Counted from the stretch's first letter, positions 1 to 9,204 are shown. The stretch: DNA of 64,000 bases from Paramicrobacterium chengjingii (GCF_011751765.2 NZ_CP061169.1:3534001-3598000); one strand, 5' to 3'. Notes: generated by a model from the sequence alone, not told the origin. Translations and numbers: made by a program.

Positions 1-1025
1 TCACCGACGATCTTGACGAGCTGCTCGCACAGAACCTCGACGCCGCGATGGTCTTCACGCCGGACGACGTGCACGCGCGCACCGCAATTCCCGCGCTCGA
101 AGCGGGACTCGCCGTGTTCAGCGAGAAGCCACTCGCCACGAGCATTGCCGACTGCGACGCCATTCTCGAGGCAGCGCACCGCAACAAGAGCCGCCTCTAC
201 GTCGGCCACAACATGCGCCACATGCCGGTGATCACGCTCATGCGCGACATCATTTCGCGCGGCACGATCGGCGAGGTCAAGGCCGTGTGGTGCCGCCACT
301 TCGTCGGCCACGGCGGGGACTACTACTTCAAGGACTGGCACGCAGAACGATCGAAGTCGGTAGGGATGCTGTTGCAGAAGGGCGCCCACGACATCGACGT
401 GATCCACTGGCTCGCCGGCGGGTACAGCACTCACGTGCAGGCGATGGGAGCGCTCGCTGTGTACGGCGACGTGACCGATCGGCGCGACCGCAGCGGTGAG
501 CTCATGGGCGATTGGTTCAGCCTCGACAACTGGCCGCCCACGGAACAGACCGGCTTGAACCCGGTGATCGACATCGAAGACGTCTCGCAGGTGAACATGC
601 GGCTGCAGGGCGGTGTACTCGCCTCGTACGAGCAGTGCCACTTCACGCCCGACTATTGGCGCAACTACACGGTGATCGGAACGCACGGCCGACTCGAGAA
701 CTTTGGCGACGAATCGGGCTCGGAAGTCGGCGTCTGGACTCACCGGCTGCGCGGCTCCGGCTCGCCGGATGAGACGCACGTCGTTCCCGAGGCCGAGGGC
801 GGGCACGGCGGCGCCGATTCGCTCATGATCGACGAGTTTCTGCGATTCGCACGCGACGGCGGGCCGACCACGACGTCGCCCGTCGCGGCACGCAATGCTG
901 TTGCAGCTGGGGTGCTCGCAACGCAATCGATCCGCGGAAACGGCAGCACTGTTGCGATTCCACCCGTTGATACCGCGATTGCCGCATACTTCGATGCGGA
1001 CGATGCCGCGCGAACGGCACAATAG
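1..1025 (+). CDS. Gfo/Idh/MocA-family oxidoreductase, 5' end missing
   Basis: The reading frame is already open at the first base (translating [18 protein letters not shown]...), so the start and the N-terminal Rossmann GxGxxG lie outside the window; the first in-window ATG at 48 is internal. The visible part has the family EKP motif (SEKPLATS), a GHNMRHMP segment, and the middle substrate-domain pattern [15 protein letters not shown] with the Asp/His pair typical of NAD(P)-dependent sugar or inositol dehydrogenases. The substrate cannot be told. It ends 65 bp before tdh on the same strand, so cotranscription is possible, but nothing in the sequence links it to threonine breakdown. Cytoplasmic. 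Confidence 0.88.
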   Translation, partial: TDDLDELLAQNLDAAMVFTPDDVHARTAIPALEAGLAVFSEKPLATSIADCDAILEAAHRNKSRLYVGHNMRHMPVITLMRDIISRGTIGEVKAVWCRHFVGHGGDYYFKDWHAERSKSVGMLLQKGAHDIDVIHWLAGGYSTHVQAMGALAVYGDVTDRRDRSGELMGDWFSLDNWPPTEQTGLNPVIDIEDVSQVNMRLQGGVLASYEQCHFTPDYWRNYTVIGTHGRLENFGDESGSEVGVWTHRLRGSGSPDETHVVPEAEGGHGGADSLMIDEFLRFARDGGPTTTSPVAARNAVAAGVLATQSIRGNGSTVAIPPVDTAIAAYFDADDAARTAQ

Positions 1026-1090
1026 CTGCGGGGCCTCACAAGCGCTCCGTGGCTGTACTCACCCCACAAGGGAAAGGAGCGAGGACGCCA

Positions 1091-2134
1091 ATGAAGGCCC
1101 TCTATAAGTCCAGCGCCACCGCTGGATTCGACCTCGTCGACAGGCCAGAACCCGAGCCTGCACCAGACGAAGTGAAGATTCGCGTATTGCGCACCGGCAT
1201 CTGCGGAACAGACCTGCACATTCTGCGCTGGGATGATTGGGCAGCATCCGCCGTCGCGCAACCACTCATTCCCGGCCACGAGTTCTGCGGTGAAGTCGTC
1301 GAAGTTGGTGAGATCGTCAAGGGCGTCGCCGTCGGTGACCTCGTCTCAGGTGAGGGCCACATCGTGTGCGGCGTCTGCCGCAACTGCCGCGCGGGCCGTC
1401 GGCAGATGTGCATTCGCACACAGGGCATCGGTGTGAACCGCGACGGCGCATTCGCCGAATACATCACCTTGCCCGGTTCGAATGTGTGGACGCACTCGAG
1501 CGACATCGACAAAGACGTCGCCGCCATCTTCGACCCGCTGGGAAACGCCGTTCACACAGCACTCTCATTCCCCGTCGTCGGCGAAGATGTGCTGATCACC
1601 GGCTGCGGACCGATCGGACTCATGGCCATCGCAATCGCCCGTCACATCGGTGCCCGCTTCATCGTCGCCACCGACGTGAGCGACGAGCGGCTGCGCCTCG
1701 CCGAGAAGATGGGCGCTACCCGCGCGATCAACCCCACGAGCGAATCGATCCACGACGCGTTCACCGAGCTCGACATGCACGAGGGGTTCGACGTGGGCTT
1801 CGAGATGAGCGGGGCTCCCGCCGCAATGCGCCAGATGGTCGACAACATCAACAACGGCGGACGAATCGCCATGCTCGGGCTGCCAAGCGAGCCCTTCTCC
1901 ATTGACTGGGGCTCCGTCGTCACCCGGATGCTGACGCTGAAGGGCATCTACGGCCGGGAGATGTTCGATACGTGGAACGCGATGACGGCGATGCTGCAGA
2001 GCAGCGAAACTCTCGCGGCATCCATCGGCTCAATCGTCTCTGACCGTTTCGCCGCGCGCGATTGGCAGAGCGCCTTCGACACGGCGGCGCAGGCCGGCGG
2101 CGGCAAGGTGGTTATGGACTGGACGGAGATCTGA
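1091..2134 (+). CDS. tdh: L-threonine 3-dehydrogenase
   Basis: A zinc-dependent medium-chain dehydrogenase that oxidises L-threonine to 2-amino-3-ketobutyrate with NAD+. The predicted 347 aa are close to the usual ~341. The catalytic-zinc segment GICGTDLHI and GHEFCGEV are present, the structural-zinc cysteines appear as [15 protein letters not shown], and the NAD-binding stretch GCGPIGLMA follows. ATG 1091 is chosen over the upstream ATG at 1049 because AAAGGAGC lies just before it and the protein then begins MKALYKS like its relatives. Its stop overlaps the kbl start (TGATG), which is the classical tdh-kbl arrangement and strengthens the assignment over other MDR dehydrogenases. Confidence 0.93.
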   Translation: MKALYKSSATAGFDLVDRPEPEPAPDEVKIRVLRTGICGTDLHILRWDDWAASAVAQPLIPGHEFCGEVVEVGEIVKGVAVGDLVSGEGHIVCGVCRNCRAGRRQMCIRTQGIGVNRDGAFAEYITLPGSNVWTHSSDIDKDVAAIFDPLGNAVHTALSFPVVGEDVLITGCGPIGLMAIAIARHIGARFIVATDVSDERLRLAEKMGATRAINPTSESIHDAFTELDMHEGFDVGFEMSGAPAAMRQMVDNINNGGRIAMLGLPSEPFSIDWGSVVTRMLTLKGIYGREMFDTWNAMTAMLQSSETLAASIGSIVSDRFAARDWQSAFDTAAQAGGGKVVMDWTEI

Positions 2135-3330
2135 TGTACACGTCATTCAAAGAGCATCTGGCAGCCGAGCTCGACGCAATCGACGACGCCGGGCTCACCA
2201 AACACGAGAACGGTATAGCGGGTGCACAGGGTGCACGGGTCTCTACTGACGGACGCGAGGTGTTGAACTTCTGCGCCAACAACTACCTCGGGCTGGCCGA
2301 CGATGACACAGTGCGGGATGCCGCGCGCACGGCGCTCGACGACTGGGGATTCGGCATGGCGAGCGTGCGCTTCATCTGCGGCACCCAGACGCAGCACCTC
2401 GAGCTCGAGAAGCGCATGTCACAGTTTCTCGGCACCGAGGCGACGATTCTGTACTCATCGTGCTTCGACGCGAACGGTGGACTCTTCGAAGCACTTCTCG
2501 GCCCCGACGACGCCATCATCTCGGATGAGCTCAACCACGCGTCGATCATTGACGGCATCCGCCTCTGCAAGGCGCAGCGGTACCGTTACCGCAACCGCGA
2601 CCTCGCCGATCTTGACGAACAGCTCCGGGCAGCATCCGGTGCCAGGTTTCGGGCGATCGTCACCGATGGTGTGTTCTCGATGGACGGATCGATTGCGCCG
2701 CTCGAAGGCATCTGCGATCTCGCAGAGAAGCACGGCGCACTCGTGATCGTCGACGACTCTCATGCGACGGGGTTCATCGGCGAGAACGGGCGCGGAACAC
2801 CCGAGCTGTGCGGCGTCGAGAACCGCATCGACATCTACACGGGCACGTTCGGCAAGGCACTCGGCGGCGCGTCGGGCGGCTACGTTTCTGGCCACCGTGA
2901 GGTGGTGAAGATGCTGCGGCAGCGCTCACGCCCCTATCTCTTCTCCAACTCGCTCGCACCCTCGGTTGTGGCGGGAACTCTCGCCGCCCTCGAGCTGGTT
3001 CAGGATGCTGGTGAGCTGCGTTCCCAGCTGAAGGCGAACGCTGCGGAGTTCCGCTCGCTCATGACCGCTGCCGGGTTCGACCTCGTGCCTGGCGAGCATC
3101 CGATTATTCCCGTGATGCTCGGCGATGCGAAGCTCGCTGTCGACATGGCCGCGCACATGAACGCGGCGGGAATCTATGTGACGCCGTTCAGCTTTCCGGT
3201 CGTGCCGCGGGGCAAGGCGCGCATTCGCGTGCAGCTTTCTGCCGCACACACCAGCGAGCAGGTGCGCCGCTGCGTCGACGCGTTTGTCGCGGCTCGGGAT
3301 GCTGCCGGGCGGGCTTCTGCTGACGCGTAG
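2134..3330 (+). CDS. kbl: glycine C-acetyltransferase (2-amino-3-ketobutyrate CoA ligase)
   Basis: A PLP enzyme of the alpha-oxoamine synthase family that cleaves 2-amino-3-ketobutyrate with CoA to glycine and acetyl-CoA, the second step of threonine degradation. At 398 aa it matches the family length. Recognisable segments are the glycine-rich NNYLGLADD near the N-terminus, [16 protein letters not shown] carrying the PLP-contacting Asp and His, and [16 protein letters not shown] with the Schiff-base lysine. The start ATG 2134 overlaps the tdh stop, implying translational coupling. The longer frame from 2062 lies inside tdh and is discarded. Confidence 0.95.
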   Translation: MYTSFKEHLAAELDAIDDAGLTKHENGIAGAQGARVSTDGREVLNFCANNYLGLADDDTVRDAARTALDDWGFGMASVRFICGTQTQHLELEKRMSQFLGTEATILYSSCFDANGGLFEALLGPDDAIISDELNHASIIDGIRLCKAQRYRYRNRDLADLDEQLRAASGARFRAIVTDGVFSMDGSIAPLEGICDLAEKHGALVIVDDSHATGFIGENGRGTPELCGVENRIDIYTGTFGKALGGASGGYVSGHREVVKMLRQRSRPYLFSNSLAPSVVAGTLAALELVQDAGELRSQLKANAAEFRSLMTAAGFDLVPGEHPIIPVMLGDAKLAVDMAAHMNAAGIYVTPFSFPVVPRGKARIRVQLSAAHTSEQVRRCVDAFVAARDAAGRASADA

Positions 3331-3393
3331 GACATCTACCTCGCCTTGTGCGCTGCATTCGGAGGGCACAGGAGTGCGTGCCAGACTGGGCAG

Positions 3394-3810
3394 ATGATCT
3401 CCACTCCCCTCGCCCAGCGCCTGCGAGAGGCCGGGCTGACGTGGACGCCCGTGTCTGGCGACGCATTTCAGGTGGCCGGGCCCGAGTTTGAGGGCGACGT
3501 GTTCACCGTGAGCGACATGACCATTGAGGCGCACACCTACTCCACGGGAACGGTGCTCGGCTTCAACGGCACGACCGAGTGGGCTCTCGACTCAGTCGCG
3601 CTCAACGATGCCGTGTGGCTGCCGCGCGAAGACCAGCTGCGCGACATGCTGGGCAGTGCATTCGTGATGCTGGAGCGTGTGGATGCTGCCGCGGGCATCG
3701 AGTACGACGTCACTGTGACGGTGGACGGCGATTCAGTGATTTTCGTGAGCGAAGACCCCGCCGAGTCGTACGGCATGGCCCTGATCGCGCTGCTCGAGAG
3801 CCACCGCTGA
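3394..3810 (+). CDS. conserved small actinobacterial protein
   Basis: A 138-aa acidic soluble protein with no signal peptide or membrane segment. ATG 3394 is used because the protein then begins MISTPLAQRLREAGL, as I recall for relatives. Those relatives are sometimes labelled pilus assembly protein CpaE in databases, but it lacks the P-loop ATPase or receiver domain that label implies, so I do not use it. Notable segments are DVFTVSDMTIEAH, GFNGTTEWALDSV and WLPREDQLRDMLG. It stands 63 bp after kbl and converges on the flavoprotein gene 12 bp away. Function unknown. Confidence 0.75.
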   Translation: MISTPLAQRLREAGLTWTPVSGDAFQVAGPEFEGDVFTVSDMTIEAHTYSTGTVLGFNGTTEWALDSVALNDAVWLPREDQLRDMLGSAFVMLERVDAAAGIEYDVTVTVDGDSVIFVSEDPAESYGMALIALLESHR

Positions 3811-3822
3811 CCGCAAAGCTGC

Positions 3823-4767
3823 TCAGGCAGCCTTGCGCGCGGCGACTGCGGCCTGGGCATCGCTGAAGGCGAGGTCGGCGTTGATAGCTCCGCCCGCCAT
3901 CGAGCCCTGTGCTGCTGATGCGGCAACGGCAGCCCCGAGATCGCTCACATTTCCAGCCGCCCAGACTCCGTCGACGGCGGTCTTGCCAGCGAAGTCCGAC
4001 TCGACGAAGCTGCCCATCGGGTTGTCGCTGAGCGTTCCACCGAGCTGCTCGTAGACGTCGCTGCGGGCGACGAATCGCGGCGCAACAGTGAGTGCCTCGA
4101 TCGCGAACTCATGGCCATCGTCCAGCACGACGGCTGCGAGCTCACCGTTCTCGGCACGCACCTCGCGAACGCGCCCCGAAACGACCTCGACGTCCAGTGC
4201 CGCAAGCGTGTCCCAATCGTCGTCCGAAAGCTCAGGCATGGTGTGTGTGAAAAGCGTGATGTGCTCGCTCAGCTGCCGGAACAGGATCACCTGGTGCATG
4301 CTCATGGGCGAGGTACCCAGCACGCCGATGCGCTGCCCCTTCACTTCCCAGCCGTGGCAGTACGGGCAGTGCAGCACGTGCGTTCCCCACAGCTCGGCGA
4401 TTCCGGGAACATCGGGGAGTTCGTCGTGCAGTCCGGTGGCCATCAGGATGCGGCGTGCCCGCAGTTCTGCCCCGCCCGCGAGCGTCAGAGCGAAGTTCTC
4501 GCCATCACGTCGCACCGCGGCGACGCTGTCTGACAGCATCCGCGCACCGTAACCCTCTGCTTCGGCCCGGCCGAGCGCGACGAGTTCAAACGGCGCGATG
4601 CTCTCGCGACCCAGCAGGTTGTGCACACCCTCGGCCGGTGCGTTGCGCGGCTCACCCGCGTCGATCACCACGACGTCGCGTAGCGAACGGGCAAGCGTGA
4701 CAGCTGCGCTCAATCCCGCAGCTCCTCCTCCGACGATGGCTACATCGTGCAGTGTGTTCTCAGTCAT
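3823..4767 (-). CDS. thioredoxin-reductase-like FAD disulfide oxidoreductase with CPYC motif
   Basis: A 314-aa single-chain flavoprotein. The N-terminal FAD Rossmann motif is VGGGAAGLSAA (about residues 12-22) followed by an acidic strand end (VVVIDAGEPRN). A second dinucleotide fold starts near GVLGTSPMS, and WAAGNVSDLG is the C-terminal FAD-binding motif. The redox centre is HCPYCHGWE, a C-P-Y-C active site rather than the CATC of bacterial thioredoxin reductase; this resembles dithiol oxidases such as GliT and HlmI. RBS AAGGAG precedes ATG 4767. It lies 14 bp downstream of a methyltransferase on the same strand, so the two are probably one operon facing an XRE-cupin regulator. The substrate is unknown. 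Confidence 0.85.
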   Translation of the reverse strand: MTENTLHDVAIVGGGAAGLSAAVTLARSLRDVVVIDAGEPRNAPAEGVHNLLGRESIAPFELVALGRAEAEGYGARMLSDSVAAVRRDGENFALTLAGGAELRARRILMATGLHDELPDVPGIAELWGTHVLHCPYCHGWEVKGQRIGVLGTSPMSMHQVILFRQLSEHITLFTHTMPELSDDDWDTLAALDVEVVSGRVREVRAENGELAAVVLDDGHEFAIEALTVAPRFVARSDVYEQLGGTLSDNPMGSFVESDFAGKTAVDGVWAAGNVSDLGAAVAASAAQGSMAGGAINADLAFSDAQAAVAARKAA

Positions 4768-4781
4768 AGTCGTACTCCTTC

Positions 4782-5636
4782 TCAGTTCTGTTGGTCAGCG
4801 GCAGGGGCCCGCCGTGCAAGCAGCGCCGTGCGTGAGCCGCGAATCGTTGTGGCGATGCGCGCGAGTTCGGCGTCATCATCGAGCAGCGCGGTCAGCACTG
4901 CCAGGTCGACGCCGGTCAGTCGATCGACGAGAGCCCCACGCATCTTGGCGAGCCACGCATGCGCGTATGGTGTGATGGTCGGCGCGCTTGCCTGCGTTAT
5001 GAGCTGTCGACGCTCGAGCATGGTGAATCCCGCGGCCGCGATGTTCGACTCCCAGTCGTGCTGCGCGTTCCAGCCGAGGGCGGTGAGCTCCGCGTGCAGG
5101 CGGAGCTCGAGTCCGGGTGCTTCGGGCGGAAACTCGGCCGGCAGAAAGCTCGGCAGCACGTCCATCTCAATGGCAACAAGAAGCCCTCCGGGTCGGAGCG
5201 CCTCGAAGGCGTCGCGCAGCACGCGATCTGGATCGCTCAGTTCGTGCAGCGACGACGATGCCCACACCAGGTCGGCCCCGGCTGCGGCATCCGGCCATGA
5301 CGCGTTAAGGTCGCACTCGACGGTGCGCACCCACTGCTCAAGTCCGGCAGCGGTCGCGCTGTCGGTGACATGGTCGAGCATGGTGCGGGAGGCGTCAACG
5401 GCCAGAACGGATGCTGCGGAAAAGCGCCGCGCGAGGGCGAACGTGCCCACGCCGGTGCCGGCCCCGAGGTCGACGATCTGCTCCGGCTCGCCGTCGACAT
5501 GTTCACTGATCCAGACGGAAGCGTCGTCGAGGTAGCCGCCCGCCACAGCGGCATCGCGCTCGAGCAGCTCGGCGAGAGCAGCCGGATGTTCGTGGTGCGA
5601 CGCAAGCGAGTGTTCGAGCGCGGTGTGGTGTGACAT
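4782..5636 (-). CDS. class I SAM-dependent methyltransferase
   Basis: A predicted cytoplasmic methyltransferase of 284 aa. Motif I is VDLGAGTGVGTFALA, followed by the acidic strand end VLAVDAS, a DLVWASSSLHEL segment and LRPGGLLVAIEMD, the usual class I SAM-binding series. The C-terminal ~100 residues, rich in Ala, Leu and Arg, probably form the substrate cap. ATG 5636 (MSHHTALEH) is preferred to the frame opening at 5702, which would overlap the divergent promoter. It is the first gene of a two-gene unit with the CPYC flavoprotein. The sequence does not reveal the methyl acceptor. Confidence 0.85.
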   Translation of the reverse strand: MSHHTALEHSLASHHEHPAALAELLERDAAVAGGYLDDASVWISEHVDGEPEQIVDLGAGTGVGTFALARRFSAASVLAVDASRTMLDHVTDSATAAGLEQWVRTVECDLNASWPDAAAGADLVWASSSLHELSDPDRVLRDAFEALRPGGLLVAIEMDVLPSFLPAEFPPEAPGLELRLHAELTALGWNAQHDWESNIAAAGFTMLERRQLITQASAPTITPYAHAWLAKMRGALVDRLTGVDLAVLTALLDDDAELARIATTIRGSRTALLARRAPAADQQN

Positions 5637-5646
5637 GCATTCATCG

Positions 5647-5676
5647 TAGACACGTCGTGCGCCAGTAGCATACACT
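5647..5676 (+). promoter_or_regulatory. promoter of the XRE-cupin gene, probably leaderless
   Basis: TAGACA (5647-5652) and TACACT (5671-5676) are separated by 18 bp. The -10 box ends 7 nt before ATG 5684, so the expected transcription start falls at or next to the start codon and there is no ribosome-binding site. The promoter lies in the 47-bp gap to the divergent methyltransferase gene, so the encoded regulator could control both directions. Confidence 0.6.
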
Positions 5677-5683
5677 CTTGCGT

Positions 5684-6259
5684 ATGAAGCAAGATTTTCC
5701 ACGTGAACCCGATGTCGACGTGCTGATCCGACGACGCATCCGCGGACTCAGAGTTGCCCGCGGCTGGTCCCTCGACACCCTGGCTGCGCGCTGCTTTCTG
5801 AGCCCGTCTACGTTGAGCCGCATCGAGACCGGACATCGTCGCATCGCCATCGACCAGCTCGTCACGCTCGCACGTGCACTCGGAACCTCCCTCGATGAAC
5901 TCGTGGAGGCGCCCGACACCAACGACGTCGTGATTCGTCCCGAGCCAGAAGAGACTCCGGGTAAAACCACCTGGGTGCTTTCCCGCGAATCGCAGGGAGT
6001 GACTGTCGCAAAGATGCGCATTACTCCCGAATTCGATCCGGGTGACGAACCACGTGTGCACCCGGGGAGCGACTGGTTCACTGTGCTTGAGGGCACAGCC
6101 CATCTGCGCATCGGCGATCACACGCACATCGTCAAGACGGGCCAGGCGGCAGAGTTCTCAACCATGATCCCCCACGCGATCACGGCGCCAGACGGGCCCA
6201 TCGAAATTCTCACGATATTCGACAGAGACGGCGAGCGAGCGCATCTGCACGAGCACTAG
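5684..6259 (+). CDS. XRE-family HTH regulator with C-terminal cupin domain
   Basis: A 191-aa transcription factor. Residues ~9-65 form an XRE helix-turn-helix (IRGLRVARGWSLDTLAARC ... SPSTLSRIETGHRR). Residues ~110-185 form a small cupin with the metal/ligand-type motif HPGSDWFTVLEG and the second half GQAAEFSTMIPHAI. This architecture is typical of ligand-sensing repressors of oxidative or detoxification genes. A TTG at 5678 is also in frame, but ATG 5684 fits the -10 position. It is divergent from the methyltransferase-flavoprotein pair, which it probably regulates. Confidence 0.88.
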   Translation: MKQDFPREPDVDVLIRRRIRGLRVARGWSLDTLAARCFLSPSTLSRIETGHRRIAIDQLVTLARALGTSLDELVEAPDTNDVVIRPEPEETPGKTTWVLSRESQGVTVAKMRITPEFDPGDEPRVHPGSDWFTVLEGTAHLRIGDHTHIVKTGQAAEFSTMIPHAITAPDGPIEILTIFDRDGERAHLHEH

Positions 6260-6289
6260 AGGCGCGCCCCTTTCGAGAGCGATGGCCCG

Positions 6290-7048
6290 CTACCAGGGAA
6301 CGCGCGTGCCGTCCCACGACCAGAGCGCTGCGGTCGGGCCATCGTCGGGGAGCAGTGCGAGTCGCACCACTCCGGTCGCAGCCTCGGCAGGGTCGCCGCC
6401 GCCTGTTGCGCCGATAACAAGGTTCGTTTGGCGTCGGCCCGGCGCGAGCGCGTTCACCTTGAACTCGGTGCCCAGCGCCTGAGCGGTGAGGAGAGTGACG
6501 GCGTTGACCGCGGTCTTCGAGCTTCGGTACGCGATGCCGCTGCCCTGCACACGCTTCCAGTCGAATTGCGGATTCGCACCGCTGTTCCAGACCAGTGAAC
6601 CCGTGCCGCTCGAAACGTTGACGATACGAGGGTGCGCTGAGCGACCCAGTGCCGGAAGCAGTGCCTGAGTCACAGCGATGAGACCGAAGACGTTCGTCTC
6701 GTAGGCGACGCGCAGCTGCTCGATGTCGGTGCGCGTGATGTCTTCGCCGCCGGGATTCACTCCCGCGTTGTTGATGAGAATGTCGAGCTCGCCGATCTGC
6801 GTCGCTGCCTCGGCAACCGATGCCGCGTCGGTCACATCCAATTGAACGACTCTCACGCTCGAGCCAAGTTCCGCTGCTGCCCTCTTCCCCTTGTCGATGT
6901 TGCGCGCCCCGATCCAGACGGCAACGCCGCGGTCGTGCAACTGTCGCGCGACGTCGAATCCGATGCCGCTGTTTCCTCCGGTCACCAGTGCCACCTGGCG
7001 TGATTCGGGTGTCGTGATTCCCGCAGGGAGACGATCAATCTGCGTCAT
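6290..7048 (-). CDS. short-chain dehydrogenase/reductase (SDR)
   Basis: A 252-aa NAD(P)-dependent oxidoreductase. The cofactor motif is TGGNSGIGFDVA (about residues 23-34), the NNAG motif appears as DILINNAGVNPGG, the catalytic Ser lies in NVSSGTGS, and the Tyr/Lys pair is YRSSKTAVN. The C-terminus after the PGRRQTN loop is short. RBS GGAG precedes ATG 7048. It is divergent from a TetR gene, and the shared gap carries two CCAAC-N6-GTTGG operators, so it is the likely target of that repressor. Substrate unknown; the family includes many quinone and carbonyl reductases. Confidence 0.9.
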   Translation of the reverse strand: MTQIDRLPAGITTPESRQVALVTGGNSGIGFDVARQLHDRGVAVWIGARNIDKGKRAAAELGSSVRVVQLDVTDAASVAEAATQIGELDILINNAGVNPGGEDITRTDIEQLRVAYETNVFGLIAVTQALLPALGRSAHPRIVNVSSGTGSLVWNSGANPQFDWKRVQGSGIAYRSSKTAVNAVTLLTAQALGTEFKVNALAPGRRQTNLVIGATGGGDPAEAATGVVRLALLPDDGPTAALWSWDGTRVPW

Positions 7049-7063
7049 AGTTATTCTCCAACT

Positions 7064-7079
7064 CCAACGATGTAGTTGG
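7064..7079. promoter_or_regulatory. TetR-type operator, SDR-proximal copy
   Basis: CCAAC-gatgta-GTTGG, a perfect 5-bp inverted repeat with a 6-bp spacer, 16 bp upstream of the SDR start. A second copy with the same arms and spacer length lies 43 bp away next to the TetR start. Two matched sites in an 86-bp divergent gap are the usual layout for an autorepressor. Confidence 0.7.
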
Positions 7080-7106
7080 TTACTCTACGCTTTTCTCGCG
7101 TCGTTT

Positions 7107-7122
7107 CCAACCCTTAAGTTGG
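7107..7122. promoter_or_regulatory. TetR-type operator, TetR-proximal copy, overlapping its promoter
   Basis: CCAAC-ccttaa-GTTGG at 7107-7122. The adjoining TAACTT (7123-7128) is a -10-like hexamer ending exactly 6 nt before ATG 7135, suggesting a leaderless transcript whose promoter is blocked when this site is occupied. Confidence 0.7.
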
Positions 7123-7134
7123 TAACTTAGGTTC

Positions 7135-7731
7135 ATGGCTTGGGACACGGAAGGAACGCGCCGCCGGCTGCGCGATGCCGCATTGGTTGAGTTTGCCGCA
7201 CGAGGCTTCGACGGCACGACAGTCGCGTCGATCGCAGACCGTTCCGGCGTGAACAAGGAACGTCTCTACAGCTACTTCGGCGACAAGAAAGCCCTGTGGG
7301 AGCTCGTTTTGGCGACCGAGCTCGAGCGGCTGGCCTCCTCCGTCGGGCTTGCGGGCGTGGGCTTAGACGACATCGGGGAGTTCGCCGGGGCAACGTTCGA
7401 CTATCACGCGGCGCATCCCCAGTTGGGTCGTCTGCTGCAGTGGGAGGGCTTGCAGGGCGGGCCGCCCGCCGATGCGGCACCACGCACCACGCACTACCGA
7501 GAAAAGGTCGAACGCTTCGCGGCAGCCCAGCGCGAGGGCATTCTCGATGACGGCCTCGACCCCGCTCATCTCGTGTTCGCTCTCATCGCCCTTGCCGCTT
7601 GGTGGCAGACCGTTCCGCAGCTCGCCGAAATGATCACCGGCGCGGGCACGAACGACAAACACGAGCGCACGCGTCGCCGCCAGTTCGTCGTCGAAGCAGC
7701 ACGGCGCATCGCGTCGCCATCTCGCACCTGA
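7135..7731 (+). CDS. TetR/AcrR-family transcriptional regulator
   Basis: A 198-aa one-component repressor. The N-terminal HTH covers residues ~8-55 (RRRLRDAALVEFAARGFDG ... VNKERLYSYFGDKKALW). The remaining helical domain binds an unknown ligand and mediates dimerisation. There is no Shine-Dalgarno before ATG 7135; a -10-like TAACTT lies 6 nt upstream. It is divergent from the SDR gene and flanked by two identical-type operators, so autoregulation together with SDR control is the simplest reading. A strong hairpin terminator follows the stop. Confidence 0.9.
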   Translation: MAWDTEGTRRRLRDAALVEFAARGFDGTTVASIADRSGVNKERLYSYFGDKKALWELVLATELERLASSVGLAGVGLDDIGEFAGATFDYHAAHPQLGRLLQWEGLQGGPPADAAPRTTHYREKVERFAAAQREGILDDGLDPAHLVFALIALAAWWQTVPQLAEMITGAGTNDKHERTRRRQFVVEAARRIASPSRT

Positions 7732-7732
7732 C

Positions 7733-7769
7733 CAGGATGCTGTCGCGCCGCGTGCGCGACAGCATCCTG
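7733..7769. terminator. bidirectional hairpin terminator
   Basis: A perfect 15-bp stem (7733-7747 paired with 7755-7769, arm CAGGATGCTGTCGCG) with a 7-nt loop sits between the convergent TetR and Nramp-like genes. No long T run follows, but the stem stability suits high-G+C intrinsic termination in both directions. Confidence 0.75.
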
Positions 7770-7774
7770 ATTCT

Positions 7775-9043
7775 CTAACTGAAAAGACCGCTGATGATGT
7801 CGGCGAGCTTGTACATCGCCAGACAGATGAACAGAACGGCTGTGATCACGAGCAACGCGTTCGTGTACCACCGGTTGCGCCACTGTTTCGGCACGCGATC
7901 GGTGTTGAGCAGCGGCAAGAGCGTGATCGCAAGGAACGGCAGGAAGAGCGCTCCGAGCACGCCGTAGGCAATGACCAGAGCGATTGGTTTGCCGATGAGC
8001 AACAGCAGCATGGGCGGGAAGGTCAGCCACAGCATGTAGAAGCGGAAGTACTTGCCGTTCTCCCGCGAGTCGGGATGATCGCTGCTCTTGCCCCGAACGT
8101 TCCCCCAGAAGTCGGCGAACATCAGCGAGACGCCGTTCCACACGCCGATGAGCGATGAGAATGACGCGGCGAAGAATCCGACGAGGAATGCCGTTCCGAT
8201 GACCTGTCCGTACTTGTCACTGAGCACGTCGGTGAGCTGCAGCAGACCCTTGGAGTCGGAACTCAGCGTCACCCCCGCTTCGGCGACGACCGTGGCACCG
8301 ACGATGAACATCGAGATGACGAAGATGCCGGTGATGACGTATGCCATCGTGTTGTCGATGCGCATCACGCGCATCCACGACGGTTGGGCCCAGCCTTTCT
8401 CGCGCAGCCAGTATCCGTACGCGACGAGTGTGATGGTGCCGCCGATTCCGCCGGCCATCGCCAGCGTGTAGAGCACAGACCCCTCGGGAAGCCGCGGCAC
8501 CAGCCCCGAGAGAAGGTCAAGGAGGTTCGGCGCCGCGATGATGGCGAGCCCGACGATGATCACGAACATGACCCCGACGAGAACCGCGGTGATCTTTTCG
8601 AAAACGGAGTACCGGTTGAACCACACAAGAACGAGGCCGAGCAGCCCGGTTCCGATCGCGAAGACGTTCAGCGGCACGGCGGGGAAGAGCGCCGCGAGCG
8701 GGAGCGCGGTGGTCACCATCGCCGTCGCCCCGTATATGAATCCCCAGATAATGATGTACGGCGCGAAGTACCAAACCGGCCAACGCCCCAGGGTGCGCCA
8801 TCCTTCGAAGATCGTCTTTCCCGACGCGAGAACGTACCGCCCCGCGCCCTCGACGAGCACGATCTTCAGGATCACGCCGACGATGATCGCCCAGAGCAGT
8901 GTGAACCCAAACATTGACCCGGCGACGAGCGTTGACACCATGTCGGCAGCGCCAACGCCGGTTGCCGCGACGACGAGGCCCGGTCCGATGATCTTCCATT
9001 TCTTACGCGGTTCCTCGGTGAGACTCTGGGCATCTTCCGTCAT
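7775..9043 (-). CDS. Nramp-superfamily metal-ion transporter, non-canonical binding motifs
   Basis: A 422-aa polytopic membrane protein with about 11 hydrophobic segments and the Nramp-like start GPGLVVAATGVGAADMVST. In canonical Mn/Fe Nramp proteins TM1 carries DPGN and TM6 carries MPHN. Here the aligned stretches read GVGAADM and GATVVAEAG, so the metal-ligating Asp-Asn and Met-His are absent. The overall fold signature (VEGAGRY, FAASFSSLIGVWNG) still supports the superfamily. The RBS AGGGGA lies 12 nt before ATG 9043. Selectivity is therefore uncertain; Mn2+ should not be assumed. It is monocistronic and convergent with the TetR gene. Confidence 0.8.
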   Translation of the reverse strand: MTEDAQSLTEEPRKKWKIIGPGLVVAATGVGAADMVSTLVAGSMFGFTLLWAIIVGVILKIVLVEGAGRYVLASGKTIFEGWRTLGRWPVWYFAPYIIIWGFIYGATAMVTTALPLAALFPAVPLNVFAIGTGLLGLVLVWFNRYSVFEKITAVLVGVMFVIIVGLAIIAAPNLLDLLSGLVPRLPEGSVLYTLAMAGGIGGTITLVAYGYWLREKGWAQPSWMRVMRIDNTMAYVITGIFVISMFIVGATVVAEAGVTLSSDSKGLLQLTDVLSDKYGQVIGTAFLVGFFAASFSSLIGVWNGVSLMFADFWGNVRGKSSDHPDSRENGKYFRFYMLWLTFPPMLLLLIGKPIALVIAYGVLGALFLPFLAITLLPLLNTDRVPKQWRNRWYTNALLVITAVLFICLAMYKLADIISGLFS

Positions 9044-9204
9044 CGGCGCTGTCCCCTCTTCATGCGCATCATTGCGCCATGCGTGTGCATCGCAATTTCA
9101 CACTAAACCCGCACGGTCGCCCGGCGTGGAATTGTCTACAGGCCTGCACATCACCGGTTGTAATGTTGGCGATAGATCTTCCGCTTCGCCTCGAGGACGT
9201 CACA

